From positions 1 through 31,158 of the IMG/VR virus record IMGVR_UViG_3300035698_003452: a stretch of 31,158 nucleotides of DNA; one strand, 5' to 3'. The position numbers and the translations under genes were made by a program. The stretch is from a virus. Of the stretch, positions 1 to 6,803 are shown piece after piece (the stretch's first letter is position 1; each line of letters starts with the position of its first letter). The notes beneath the pieces were generated by a model. That model worked only from the letters and a program-made list of their open reading frames with translations. It searched no databases and had not been told where the DNA came from.

Positions 1-5
1 AGCTT

Positions 6-24
6 GTTTGAAAACTTTTCAAAC
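6..24. promoter_or_regulatory. Dispersed palindrome, copy 1 (operator-like)
   Basis: The sequence GTTTGAAAACTTTTCAAAC is a perfect 9+1+9 palindrome and the most symmetric of the 14 copies. It lies just upstream of the ribosome site (GAGGAGGGG) of the lipoprotein gene. A bound protein here would sit over the start of the transcript or the leader. Any promoter lies left of the window. Confidence 0.75.
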
Positions 25-38
25 CAGAGGAGGGGCAG

Positions 39-1592
39 ATGAAGACCATGAACAAGGGCGGTGGCAGTACGAACGCAATACAGGCTTGTAGGCTCGCTGT
101 GGTGGCCCTTGTAGGGCTTTCACTGTGTGGGTGTGGTACATTGCCCACGGGAACAGGCAAGGCCCTTCTAGGGGCCATTCCGGGGATCGTAGAGGACAGA
201 GCCGGGGCACCCATGCCCGAGGTAGACTTCAGCCAAATTACGGACAAGTCCTACCGCGAGAATACCATTGACCGTTTCGAGGCGTGGTGGGAACTTACGC
301 CGTGGGCTGACAAAGAGGAACCAGCTGGAAGCGTGGTGTTCCTTGACGGGCCGAATACACCCATAGGCGATCCACCTGCCGGGGCTACGCTTCAGATGTT
401 GTGGAAGCAGGAGAGCGAGAGCACGGGCAATCCCGTCCTTATCTGGCATACGTCATTGCGGGAAATGACAGGCGTTACGGTGAATGGGCGTAGCGAAGGC
501 GGGGCTAAGAGTGGTGGCCATAAGAGCGATTTCTACAATGGCGACAGGTGGCACGTCTGGATTGACAGCGACAAGAGCAGCTATCCCAAGGATACTGTTA
601 TTCGTGCGCGTACTGCCAGTGGGCATCTAACGGAATGGGTTGTGCCTAATCCTCTTGTGCGTAATGAGAATGTGCGCGGTGAGTGGGTATACGAGCAGGG
701 ACCGGAGTACGTTGCCAGTGTATTATATACTACGGATAAGCAAGGTTTCTTCTCTGTGGTTGAGCATGCTGGGGATGTGTACGGTGGTGAGTATTCAAAT
801 CGGGGCAGGGTCATTGGCGGGGGCAGTCATTACGATTTGAATCCGGGTGAGTCTGTCTACCGCATGTTGTCGGTGGGTGATGACATTTGGTCTACCACCG
901 AGAACAAGGGTATTTTGTTCCGAGGCAGGCAGGAGATTCTGCGCGCAGGTAAGTGGGGGTTCGGCCTGCTTGAGCATAAGGGCAGTGTGGTATCCACACA
1001 CTCCAACCCAGAGACCCAGATATACCTTACGAGGATTGCCGATAACCACGTTGTACGGGCATCGGTGCCGGGGGGTGGTAACAGGACAGCCCGGAGTTTG
1101 TGCGAGCTTGACGGGGTGCTGTACGCTCCCGGTTTTGACTACGGCACGGAAGAGGGCGGGTGGTTTCGCTCTACGGATGACGGTCTCACGTGGAAGTGGA
1201 TAGCCGTTATCAAGGGTGTTCGGTTCATGGACAGTGCTAAGTACGATGGACGGATGTGGCTAGCTGCCTCTCCTTATGTGAGTGGCAAGAGGGTTCACCC
1301 GGCTGGCGTGTATTCGACCGAGGGTGCCGGGGTGCGTGAGGAGTTGCGCACTAAGGACACTCGCGTAGGCATGTGTATCACGACTCACGGTGATGGGTTG
1401 CTGTTTGGTACGTTGAACAACTGGCGTGCAACGTCTGGCAATGGTGAGCTGTGGGAATACAACGGGGGACAGTGGGGGATGTTGTGGAAGGCACCTGAGC
1501 CAGAGTTGACGAAGATTGTCAGCACGAGCGAGGGAATCGTGCTGAGCACGAGGCGTGACAATGGTAATGGCAAGGTATACCTGCTTAGGTAG
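39..1592 (+). CDS. Secreted lipoprotein with Asp-box (BNR-like) motif
   Basis: This 517-residue protein starts at an ATG behind a strong GAGGAGGGG ribosome site. Its N terminus has a hydrophobic stretch (about residues 19-30) ending in LCGC, a plausible lipobox, so the mature protein is probably lipid-anchored. At residues 378-385 the string STDDGLTW matches the Asp-box S-x-D-x-G-x-T-W found in sialidase-like and other beta-propeller proteins. Only one clear copy is visible, so a full propeller is inferred. The rest is rich in Gly, Trp and short beta-like segments. It is the first gene of a run with 1625-2038 and 2035-2619. Possible roles are a host-surface lipoprotein (for example superinfection exclusion or lysogenic conversion) or a tail-associated adhesin. 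The exact role is unknown. Confidence 0.7.
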   Translation: MKTMNKGGGSTNAIQACRLAVVALVGLSLCGCGTLPTGTGKALLGAIPGIVEDRAGAPMPEVDFSQITDKSYRENTIDRFEAWWELTPWADKEEPAGSVVFLDGPNTPIGDPPAGATLQMLWKQESESTGNPVLIWHTSLREMTGVTVNGRSEGGAKSGGHKSDFYNGDRWHVWIDSDKSSYPKDTVIRARTASGHLTEWVVPNPLVRNENVRGEWVYEQGPEYVASVLYTTDKQGFFSVVEHAGDVYGGEYSNRGRVIGGGSHYDLNPGESVYRMLSVGDDIWSTTENKGILFRGRQEILRAGKWGFGLLEHKGSVVSTHSNPETQIYLTRIADNHVVRASVPGGGNRTARSLCELDGVLYAPGFDYGTEEGGWFRSTDDGLTWKWIAVIKGVRFMDSAKYDGRMWLAASPYVSGKRVHPAGVYSTEGAGVREELRTKDTRVGMCITTHGDGLLFGTLNNWRATSGNGELWEYNGGQWGMLWKAPEPELTKIVSTSEGIVLSTRRDNGNGKVYLLR

Positions 1593-1624
1593 TGTTACCT
1601 TGGGTGTGAAGGGAAGTTACAGCA

Positions 1625-2038
1625 ATGCCAAACGGAAGCGATAAACCACTTGGTGGAGATAGCCCCGCTGATGTAGTAGATGAGCGAAGGCCAGGCTACG
1701 GTAAGCTAGTCGATGAAATGACCAATGTGTCTGTTAGGATGGCTCACCTCATTGGGAGATTCGACACGTTCTCTGCTGTTCAGACAGGCGTGTTGAAGCA
1801 AGCGGCTGAAGATAGGCAGAGGCTGTTTGACAGACTAGACAACCTGCATGCCAATGGATGTTCAAAGGCTGTGGGGCATGAGCTTTTGGCGCGTTCGCTT
1901 GATGGGCGCGTGCGACACGTTGAGCAGGCAGGGGCTAAGATGGCTGGTGCTGTGGCACTGGCCATAGTGGTAACTGCGCCCATTACGGCAGTGCTAGTCA
2001 CTATTATATCGGAGTATATGTCTAGGAAGCTGCAATGA
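1625..2038 (+). CDS. Small membrane protein, N-terminal soluble region plus C-terminal TM helix
   Basis: This 137-residue protein has a polar N terminus and a helical, heptad-like middle (about residues 25-105, with charged segments such as EDRQRLFDRLDNL). One strong hydrophobic helix (about residues 107-129) precedes a short basic tail. The soluble helix plus C-terminal anchor resembles XhlA-type lysis accessory proteins and some holin-associated proteins, but it is longer than XhlA and I see no diagnostic motif. Its stop overlaps the start of the next gene (ATGA), so the two are translationally coupled. A lysis or membrane role is an inference from topology only. Confidence 0.6.
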   Translation: MPNGSDKPLGGDSPADVVDERRPGYGKLVDEMTNVSVRMAHLIGRFDTFSAVQTGVLKQAAEDRQRLFDRLDNLHANGCSKAVGHELLARSLDGRVRHVEQAGAKMAGAVALAIVVTAPITAVLVTIISEYMSRKLQ

Positions 2039-2619
2039 ACGATTTGTCATCTAGGATTTGCTGCATACCGGGCAGTCAGGCTGTGTGGGTAGTCGATTAT
2101 CCTATACGCCTAGATGATACCGGGGTACGTATACCGGGTTGGCCACCGTGGAGGAGACGCCCCCTTTACGAGTATAACAAGGCGGGTGCTACACCTGTTA
2201 CCCTGCAACTTGCCAGTGATCTGTTTGTCCGCAGTGATCGGCATTTCTACACTGACCTTGGCAGTGTGCCAGAGCTTGGCCAGCTCGTGGTGCCGAAGGA
2301 CCTGCATAATCCCTCCTACGTTTTGCACGATAGTTCATGCCTGTTTTACGGGCTGTACTTCAGTACTACCGAGAATGGTGAGTATGTCTTCCACGCAATC
2401 TCCTCTGAGGCTGCGGCCAAGATTCTTGCACTTGGGTTTTACGCTGCCGGGTATACCCTGCGGTGCAGGCTGGTGCATAGGCTTGTGCGCAGGCTTGGGC
2501 CACAGTGGAAAGCTGGAGATGCTCCGGGTACTGCGCTTGATGAGTTACGGGCTTTGGCTGAGAACCGTTACAGGCCAAGCATTAACCGTGCCGACAAAAA
2601 ATCTATTTTTTCTTTTTAG
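2035..2619 (+). CDS. DUF1353-family phage protein
   Basis: This 194-residue protein carries the pattern F-x-TDLGSVP (about residues 69-77) followed some 20 residues later by SYVLHDSSC. This is the DUF1353 signature (TDLASVP ... HD). The family is common in phages, often near tail-fibre or lysis genes, and its biochemical role is unknown. The start overlaps the preceding stop. The last dozen codons lie inside the conserved core of the repeated intergenic module that starts at 2578, so this repeat encodes the C terminus (SINRADKKSIFSF). The other two core copies are noncoding. The native C terminus may therefore have been replaced when the module arrived. Confidence 0.75.
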   Translation: MNDLSSRICCIPGSQAVWVVDYPIRLDDTGVRIPGWPPWRRRPLYEYNKAGATPVTLQLASDLFVRSDRHFYTDLGSVPELGQLVVPKDLHNPSYVLHDSSCLFYGLYFSTTENGEYVFHAISSEAAAKILALGFYAAGYTLRCRLVHRLVRRLGPQWKAGDAPGTALDELRALAENRYRPSINRADKKSIFSF

Positions 2620-2766
2620 GTGTACAAAGTACCACGGAGGGGGTCGAACGCTGTACAGGGCAACCTCGGACGTTTTAGAGGGGGTCAAAATGGCCTTTTT
2701 GGGCAAAATTGCTCTAAACCTGGGGCGGTTTTTTCATTCGTGCTCACATAGGCAAAACAAATTTTT

Positions 2767-2782
2767 TGGCACGATACCTGCT
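2767..2782 (+). promoter_or_regulatory. Sigma-54-like -24/-12 element in module 1
   Basis: TGGCACGATACCTGCT matches the sigma-54 pattern TGGCACG-N4-TTGCW except for one base. GG (2768-2769) and GC (2780-2781) are separated by exactly 10 bp. The same signature sits in the other two modules. No enhancer-binding activator gene is visible in the window, so function is unproven. Confidence 0.4.
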
Positions 2783-2826
2783 ATGCGCGTGCCTGTGCAT
2801 GTGCGGTAGAGTGGTGAACAGCGCGG

Positions 2827-2843
2827 GTTGAAATTTTTTCAAA
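2827..2843. promoter_or_regulatory. Dispersed palindrome, copy 2
   Basis: GTTGAAATTTTTTCAAA differs from TTTGAA-N5-TTCAAA at the first base only. It lies 7 bp upstream of the -35 box at 2851, the same spacing as at 3869 and 29653. That places it in the -40 to -60 zone, where it could also act as an A/T-rich UP element. Confidence 0.75.
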
Positions 2844-2850
2844 ATAACCG

Positions 2851-2879
2851 TTGACACAAAATCGGTTTCGTGTTTTACT
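2851..2879 (+). promoter_or_regulatory. Sigma-70-type promoter (type A)
   Basis: TTGACA (2851-2856) is followed by a 17-bp spacer and TTTACT (2874-2879). Nearly the same promoter occurs at 3893 and 29677, including the shared ACAAAAT after the -35 and GTGTTTTACTTGT around the -10. It should drive 2923-3873. Confidence 0.75.
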
Positions 2880-2922
2880 TGTACCCAGAGTTAGAGCAAC
2901 ACAGAGCAACCGGGAGAAGACG

Positions 2923-3165
2923 ATGACGGCATTTGAACGAGTGGAAGCGCGGATGCACACGAGGGAGTTGAGTCAGCACGTGACGCTATCTGTTACGTCT
3001 GACAGGATCATGGTAATCACCCCAGTCCGTGAGACCCCGCAGTATTGGATGGCAGTTGCCAAGTTGGCTGACATTGCCGTTGAAGAGGGATGGACCCGCG
3101 TAGGTGAGCAGGACGATACGGGTAGGGAATGGGAAGCAACTTCGACTGTATTCATGCAGCACTGA
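2923..3165 (+). CDS. Hypothetical small protein
   Basis: This 80-residue protein is not recognised. I chose the ATG at 2923 because it follows a GGGAGAAG ribosome site and lies downstream of the promoter at 2851-2879. An in-frame upstream ATG at the -35 box would be untranslated. The sequence has an N-terminal helix-like part (FERVEARMHTRELSQHV) and a beta-like part with an acidic C-terminal half. It is the first gene after module 1 and may be expressed early, judging only from the strong promoter. Confidence 0.65.
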   Translation: MTAFERVEARMHTRELSQHVTLSVTSDRIMVITPVRETPQYWMAVAKLADIAVEEGWTRVGEQDDTGREWEATSTVFMQH

Positions 3166-3175
3166 GGAGAAGGCG

Positions 3176-3400
3176 ATGACGATGAGGACCAGGACGCGTA
3201 ACAACAACATCCGGCGGACAGTACGAGCGTGGCGCGAGATGGGTCTGGCGTTCGATTTGCACTGGTCCCAGATCAGACTTAGCAACGGCGACCTGCGATG
3301 CATGCAGAGGGTTGTTATCGGGGAGCTGTGCAAGGGCGAGTACATCACGTTCGGGGAGTTCGCTCGCCGCTATCCGTATGCGGCCTGCCCCAGCACCTAA
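3176..3400 (+). CDS. Hypothetical basic small protein
   Basis: This 74-residue protein is not recognised. The start at 3176 is favoured because GAGGAGAAGG lies just upstream, at the end of the preceding gene. The N terminus is strongly basic (MTMRTRTRNNNIRRTVRAWR), and the rest resembles a short helical domain with two Cys residues. Basic composition might suit nucleic-acid binding, but no motif supports a specific role. It is co-directional with 2923-3165, with a 10-bp gap. Confidence 0.6.
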   Translation: MTMRTRTRNNNIRRTVRAWREMGLAFDLHWSQIRLSNGDLRCMQRVVIGELCKGEYITFGEFARRYPYAACPST

Positions 3401-3446
3401 CATCCCACGGTGGGGTGCGTGAGGTGATTCGGATTGAGGTGGTGTC

Positions 3447-3689
3447 GTGAGCATGGTAGGACCGCATGACGTATTGGCGAATGGCACAAGGGTCACCATC
3501 GGCAGGTTGCGTGGCCGGGTGGTGTCTCACAAGGAATGCCAAGCTCACCCGTGTGGCACGATCATCGTCCATACGGTGAAGCTCACCGAGCGGTCTACGC
3601 TCACGTGGGGACACAATCGCAAATGGGTGCGGATTAAGGATCAGGTGTGGACAGGCAACTACACCGCGCTTAACGTGGTGGGAGGGTAA
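3447..3689 (+). CDS. Hypothetical small beta-rich protein
   Basis: This protein of about 80 residues starts at GTG 3447, or ATG 3453 if two residues shorter. The sequence NGTRVTIGRLRGRVVSHKECQ followed by alternating Val/Ile/Thr suggests a small SH3-like or KOW-like barrel, but I cannot assign a family. A GAGGTGGT stretch provides a ribosome site. It belongs to the 2851-promoter run. Confidence 0.55.
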   Translation: MSMVGPHDVLANGTRVTIGRLRGRVVSHKECQAHPCGTIIVHTVKLTERSTLTWGHNRKWVRIKDQVWTGNYTALNVVGG

Positions 3690-3693
3690 CAGA

Positions 3694-3873
3694 ATGGCAG
3701 GCCAGTCGATAGAGAACGTGGAATTGCGCAAGGCAGAAGTGGCACTACTACGGGAGGCGTTACGTCCCCTTATTGCAACATGCAGGTGTGCGATGAACGG
3801 GCAACCTGCTAGCTTTTCTCTCGACAAGATTAAGGCGGCTGAGCGTGCTATGCGGCTCACTCAGCATGTTTGA
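3694..3873 (+). CDS. Small helical protein whose stop codon lies in the palindrome
   Basis: This 59-residue open frame starts with ATG four bases after the previous stop, behind GGAGGGTAACAGA. The translation begins MAGQSIENVELRKAEVALLREAL and is predicted to be mostly helical. It contains a CRC pair and no family motif. Its TGA stop (3871-3873) is part of the palindrome TTTGAAAAAACTTCAAA. The gene at 22966-23196 ends the same way. Translational spacing and composition support a real gene, but its function is unknown. Confidence 0.55.
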   Translation: MAGQSIENVELRKAEVALLREALRPLIATCRCAMNGQPASFSLDKIKAAERAMRLTQHV

Positions 3874-3885
3874 AAAAACTTCAAA
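3869..3885. promoter_or_regulatory. Dispersed palindrome, copy 3
   Basis: TTTGAAAAAACTTCAAA is an exact consensus copy. It overlaps the stop codon of the upstream gene and lies 7 bp before the -35 at 3893. Confidence 0.8.
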
Positions 3886-3892
3886 ATAACCG

Positions 3893-3921
3893 TTGACACA
3901 AAATCGGGAGTGTGTTTTACT
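3893..3921 (+). promoter_or_regulatory. Sigma-70-type promoter (type A), second copy
   Basis: TTGACA (3893-3898), a 17-bp spacer and TTTACT (3916-3921) copy the promoter at 2851. Palindrome spacing and leader text are also alike (CCCAGAGT, then GAGCAACACA). Only the 3' part of the module is duplicated here, without the core or the -24/-12 element. Confidence 0.75.
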
Positions 3922-3964
3922 TGTTCCCAGAGTGACAGAGCAACACACAACAAGGAGCGGTAAG

Positions 3965-4693
3965 ATGACGCAGACACAGACAATGACTTGGAGCCAGCGA
4001 GTTGTCAATCGTCAACAGCACGCGGCGTGTGGACGGTGCGGCGGGTGGAGTAACTGTGGCGGCATGTCGCAGTATTACGCAACTACGGACGGGTGCTGCT
4101 GCACTAACACGATTGAGCAGCTGACGGAAGTGGTCCGGGTTGCCATCACCCACTTCAAGGCCAACGGGATTTCCCACAACCCCAAGAAGGGGCTGGAATA
4201 TGTCCTCGCCTTTCAGGACTTGATCGGTGGGTTGGGGTACGACAAGCTGGCCAAGGTGGAAGCGGCACTCACATCCCAAGAGCGCGAGACGTTCGTGTGG
4301 GTGAACTTCAGTACTCTCTCGCAGGACATGGCGATGGAGATTTTCAAGAAGACCACTGGCCAGCGCAAGATCATGGCACGTTACGAGGCTGAGCGTGGGG
4401 ACATAGCCAAGTGGGAGAACAAGGTTGCTGACAGGGAAGTGGAATGCCGCAGGAAAGAGCAGGACATGATCCGCATGAATGAGGAGAAGAAAGCTGAGAT
4501 CATGCGGCTTCGCGGCAACGTGCTCTCCCTTACCGAGCAGCTTTCCGAGGCACGGGCACAGGTGCACAACATTGCCACCGAGCGGGACGAACTGCGCCGG
4601 GAGAATGGCAAGTTGCACGTGGTGAAAGAGCTTATCGAGGCGGCGGCTGCGGCACAGGCGTGCGATGATCGCAACGATGTTGCAGGCGATTGA
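3965..4693 (+). CDS. Cys-rich N terminus plus long coiled coil, unknown function
   Basis: This protein has 242 residues from the ATG at 3965, chosen because AAGGAGCGG precedes it and the promoter at 3893 starts upstream. Residues about 22-50 hold a cysteine cluster (CGRCGGWSNCGG then DGCCC) that may bind metal. The C-terminal half, from about 140 to 225, is a highly charged continuous coiled coil (EAERGDIAKWENKVADREVECRRKEQ and onward). It is the only gene between this promoter and the next one at 4784. The architecture would suit a scaffold or DNA-associated factor, but no family is recognised. Confidence 0.7.
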   Translation: MTQTQTMTWSQRVVNRQQHAACGRCGGWSNCGGMSQYYATTDGCCCTNTIEQLTEVVRVAITHFKANGISHNPKKGLEYVLAFQDLIGGLGYDKLAKVEAALTSQERETFVWVNFSTLSQDMAMEIFKKTTGQRKIMARYEAERGDIAKWENKVADREVECRRKEQDMIRMNEEKKAEIMRLRGNVLSLTEQLSEARAQVHNIATERDELRRENGKLHVVKELIEAAAAAQACDDRNDVAGD

Positions 4694-4697
4694 TTTC

Positions 4698-4772
4698 AGC
4701 GGGGAGAGGGCGGTTTGTCATCACCGCCCGTTCCGGTACTGGGTGTTGCTCCCCGGTGCTGGACTCCCCGCT
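4698..4772 (+). other. Structured intergenic region, nested inverted repeats
   Basis: AGCGGGGAG (4698-4706) is exactly complementary to CTCCCCGCT (4764-4772). Inside lies GGGCGGT (4708-4714) pairing with ACCGCCC (4723-4729). A direct repeat CCGGT-R-CTGG also occurs inside. There is no U-run, so this is not a standard terminator. It could be a folded 3' end, a transcription pause or an RNA element ahead of the promoter at 4784. Confidence 0.45.
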
Positions 4773-4783
4773 CCATTTGAGGC

Positions 4784-4811
4784 TTGACAAAAGTTCGACG
4801 TGTGGTAAACT
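4784..4811 (+). promoter_or_regulatory. Sigma-70-type promoter (type B)
   Basis: TTGACA (4784-4789), a 16-bp spacer and TAAACT (4806-4811). The flank CTTGACAAAAG is shared with the promoter at 16901, so these two form a second promoter class. No full palindrome is present, only a 5-bp inverted repeat AAGTT/AACTT that spans the spacer and -10. It should drive 4833 onward. Confidence 0.7.
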
Positions 4812-4832
4812 TCTTTTAACAGTGAGGGCAAC

Positions 4833-5237
4833 ATGAGCATGGTATTTGGCACAGGGCGTGATAGCAACGGGAACAAGGTTTGCTCCTGTACTACTGGTGA
4901 GGGTTGCTTTGCTATTCAGACGAATGGCAACCTGAAGCGGACAGACCGGGAGGGCATTGGGCCTTGTACTTACACGGAGGTGCGAGAGTACGTTGAGCGG
5001 TGTGGTACAGATTACCAGCGTCGGCAAGTGCGTATCAGTATGTCAGACCCGGAGCCTACCGTGGACTATCCGAAGTTCAGAGAGGCGTGCCCCTTCCGCG
5101 TACATTCATGGGGGCGGGTGACGTTCTGTAGAAATGATCAACTGAGTCCCCAGAAGTGCCCGGAACGTGCTAGCCAGAATTGTCCGATGTGGCGGCACTT
5201 GAGGAAACTTGGAATATTACCTAGAGGTGAAATATGA
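4833..5237 (+). CDS. Cysteine-rich hypothetical protein
   Basis: This 134-residue protein has about nine Cys residues (CSC and C near residues 18-25, then CTY, ERC, EACPF, TFCRN, KCPE, NCPMW). Their spacing suggests metal or Fe-S binding, but it fits no motif I can name. The ribosome site is weak (AGTGAGGGCAAC). The stop overlaps the next start (ATGA), which couples it to the sliding-clamp-like gene. A replication-related role is possible from this neighbourhood only. Confidence 0.65.
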   Translation: MSMVFGTGRDSNGNKVCSCTTGEGCFAIQTNGNLKRTDREGIGPCTYTEVREYVERCGTDYQRRQVRISMSDPEPTVDYPKFREACPFRVHSWGRVTFCRNDQLSPQKCPERASQNCPMWRHLRKLGILPRGEI

Positions 5238-6199
5238 GAACACCGCCTCGTCGTTTGCCACCGATAGTTCCTGAAGCCGTATGCGCTAGGGAGTATCCCA
5301 TATCCGAGATAGACGCTGCTATTGCGGGGGCACAGGTTGGCGGTGTGGAGAAGGGCGTGTCATTTGCGGGAGTTTACAGTGAGAAGTCTGCGACTTCGCG
5401 GCTGGAGAAAAACAAGGCTATCGGGGTGCGCAATCGTGACAAACTGGGTACGGTTACGTTAAGAGTTTCGGATACATTTACGTATGAGATTCTAAATGAA
5501 AGGGCTGTGTTACGGGGTTTTAAGAAGCGTGCTATGGGCTTGTCGAGGTCACACGTTATTCCCGTAATAAGGTCTAGAGGCTTACCAAAGCCAAAGGCGA
5601 TAGCAAAGGTGGGCAAGCGTCCTACACTTCCTTCTGATATGAAGAAGGCGGTTGCGCACGCCACGAGTAACGACGAGACCCGAGCCGGGCTGATGACGCC
5701 CCACCTAAACGGGGATACCGGGGAACTCGTCGCCTCCGATGGATACCACCTTGTTGTGGTTCTCGGAGTGAAGGGCAATACTACGCTGGGAAGGTACCCT
5801 GCGTATGAAAGGGTTATACCCGGATACGTTAAGGGAAAGATGCCGGATACTACAGGTAGTGAGTCTGCTAGTATCGACACGGGGGCTATGCTTAGTAAGC
5901 TGAATCAAGCTCTTGCGGCTATGGAGGGTGGGACCAGTGTTTATGTACAGGTTATTCAGATGCCGGATGGTACTATTGAGATTGGGTATCGGAACGCCGA
6001 CGGCGAGGAATATCAGAGCGCCGACCTCTCCAAGGGCAAGCGGGTGGTGTCCCTTGACGCGCAGTATTTCCACGATGCCATGACTTTTCTGCGACGAATG
6101 GGGAACGAGTTTGTTATGTTTTGCTGGACTACTGATTTGTCGTCTGTGCTTATCGCAGGAGTCGAGGAATATTCTGTTAATATGCCTATGCGAGTGTGA
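5234..6199 (+). CDS. Sliding-clamp-like (DnaN domain 2/3-like) protein
   Basis: This 321-residue protein's C-terminal two thirds look like DNA polymerase III beta. A segment KKAVAHATSNDETRAGLMTP and VASDGYHLVVV matches the start of the middle domain (AxSxDExR ... TDGHRLA). RYPAYERVIP matches the FPDYRRVLP box. The tail ending VNMPMRV matches the conserved C-terminal MPMR[LIV]. The clamp is a ring that tethers the polymerase to DNA. The first 120 or so residues are basic and do not resemble clamp domain 1, and the whole is shorter than the usual 366 or so. A replication processivity factor is likely. A clamp decoy or regulator that interacts with host polymerase is the main alternative. Confidence 0.72.
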   Translation: MRTPPRRLPPIVPEAVCAREYPISEIDAAIAGAQVGGVEKGVSFAGVYSEKSATSRLEKNKAIGVRNRDKLGTVTLRVSDTFTYEILNERAVLRGFKKRAMGLSRSHVIPVIRSRGLPKPKAIAKVGKRPTLPSDMKKAVAHATSNDETRAGLMTPHLNGDTGELVASDGYHLVVVLGVKGNTTLGRYPAYERVIPGYVKGKMPDTTGSESASIDTGAMLSKLNQALAAMEGGTSVYVQVIQMPDGTIEIGYRNADGEEYQSADLSKGKRVVSLDAQYFHDAMTFLRRMGNEFVMFCWTTDLSSVLIAGVEEYSVNMPMRV

Positions 6200-6225
6200 T
6201 AGTACATGGGATCGGAAGGTGAAGC

Positions 6226-6600
6226 ATGAGCAGGAAGCGATACACGGTTGAGGTGAGACAGGGTGACGGCACTCACGTTGAGACGATCAAGCGGGTGCTG
6301 CGTCGAGAGGCCATTGGCAATTATGCTCATATGTTCTGTGCGTACCGGGGCAAGGGGCGGTGCCTTGTGGAGTCCGATGCCCTGCACTTGGATGACACTT
6401 TGCGATGCGTGGAGGGGGATCATGTTGACCAGTTGTTCATCCTGCCTAGACAATCTGATGGTAGGGTGGTTCCTACGTGGGATCACGTGTTTGGTCTGGT
6501 GAAGACTAGCGGGTGTGCTAGTTGTCACTACACGGGTATTGTGAGCACGGGGGACAAGTGCCCTCTGTGCAAGGGAGGGGAACAACGTGCCGAGGGGTGA
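6226..6600 (+). CDS. Zinc-ribbon hypothetical protein
   Basis: This 124-residue protein has a C-terminal four-cysteine ribbon: CASC, then 11 residues, then CPLC (C-x2-C-x11-C-x2-C). That is a typical small Zn-binding site. The N-terminal 90 residues are mixed alpha/beta and not recognised. The gene follows the clamp-like gene with a short gap and a GGAAGGTGAAGC ribosome site. A nucleic-acid or protein-binding adaptor is plausible. Confidence 0.65.
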   Translation: MSRKRYTVEVRQGDGTHVETIKRVLRREAIGNYAHMFCAYRGKGRCLVESDALHLDDTLRCVEGDHVDQLFILPRQSDGRVVPTWDHVFGLVKTSGCASCHYTGIVSTGDKCPLCKGGEQRAEG

Positions 6601-6682
6601 TGGACCTATCAAGGGTATGAGTAGGGATGTGCGGGTGATGCTCACGTTGACAGGTTGTGGTGTGCATGCACAGTTGCGTTAG
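6587..6682 (+). CDS. Possible 31-residue peptide
   Basis: A GTG start lies behind GGAGGGGAACAAC, inside the end of the zinc-ribbon gene. The frame runs 31 codons and is basic (MPRGDGPIKGMSRDVRVMLT). The ribosome site and overlap are in the style of this genome, but there is no independent evidence. Confidence 0.25.
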   Translation: MPRGDGPIKGMSRDVRVMLTLTGCGVHAQLR

Positions 6683-6689
6683 AGACTGC

Positions 6690-6803
6690 ATGTATCCGGG
6701 CAAACAGAGGAAGATGCGAAAGGACAAGTTCATTCCAGCATGGTGTCCGATACGCAAGGGCTGCCTTACCAGCCGAAGGGAGAAGGACAGTAATGAAAGC
6801 TGA
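6690..6803 (+). CDS. Possible 37-residue basic peptide
   Basis: This frame starts with ATG at 6690 and overlaps the next gene by 11 bp. The product begins MYPGKQRKMRKDKFIPAWCP and is very basic. The ribosome site is weak. It bridges the otherwise empty 190 bp between 6600 and 6793, which is the main reason to list it. Confidence 0.3.
   Translation: MYPGKQRKMRKDKFIPAWCPIRKGCLTSRREKDSNES

Larger units (their letters stand above)
2578..2879 (+). repeat. Intergenic regulatory module, copy 1
   Basis: This is a noncoding stretch apart from the end of the DUF1353 gene. Its order is: a conserved core of about 65 bp (GTGCCGAC, then an A/T-rich run, then GGTGT-ACAAA-GTACC and CACGGAGGGGG); a T-rich diverged middle; a GG-N10-GC element at 2768-2781; a GC-rich stretch; the 17-bp palindrome at 2827-2843; and a sigma-70-type promoter at 2851-2879. 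Copies recur at 19494-19708 and 29413-29705. From GTGCCGAC to the end of the palindrome, copies 1 and 3 are 256 and 257 bp. In the core, GGTGT/GYACC can pair, with a G-U to G-C change between copies. This fills the 303-bp gap between genes. Confidence 0.8.

Noticed and set aside
2589-2637. Long-range CCGTG/CACGG stem enclosing the module core
   Set aside because: It is present in modules 1 and 2 but the left arm is lost in module 3, so it is not a conserved feature.
2619-2650. tRNA-like TPsiC motif (GGGGGTCGAACG) in module 1
   Set aside because: No cloverleaf can be drawn around it, and the other two modules do not keep the motif.
2114-2809. Plus-strand 231-codon frame overlapping DUF1353
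   Set aside because: The DUF1353 frame has family motifs and a coupled start. The alternative is Cys/Arg/Leu-rich, lacks a ribosome site and runs through the noncoding module.
3917-4618. Minus-strand open frame opposite the coiled-coil gene
   Set aside because: It mirrors the coiled-coil codon pattern (Leu/Val-rich antisense) and has no start signals.
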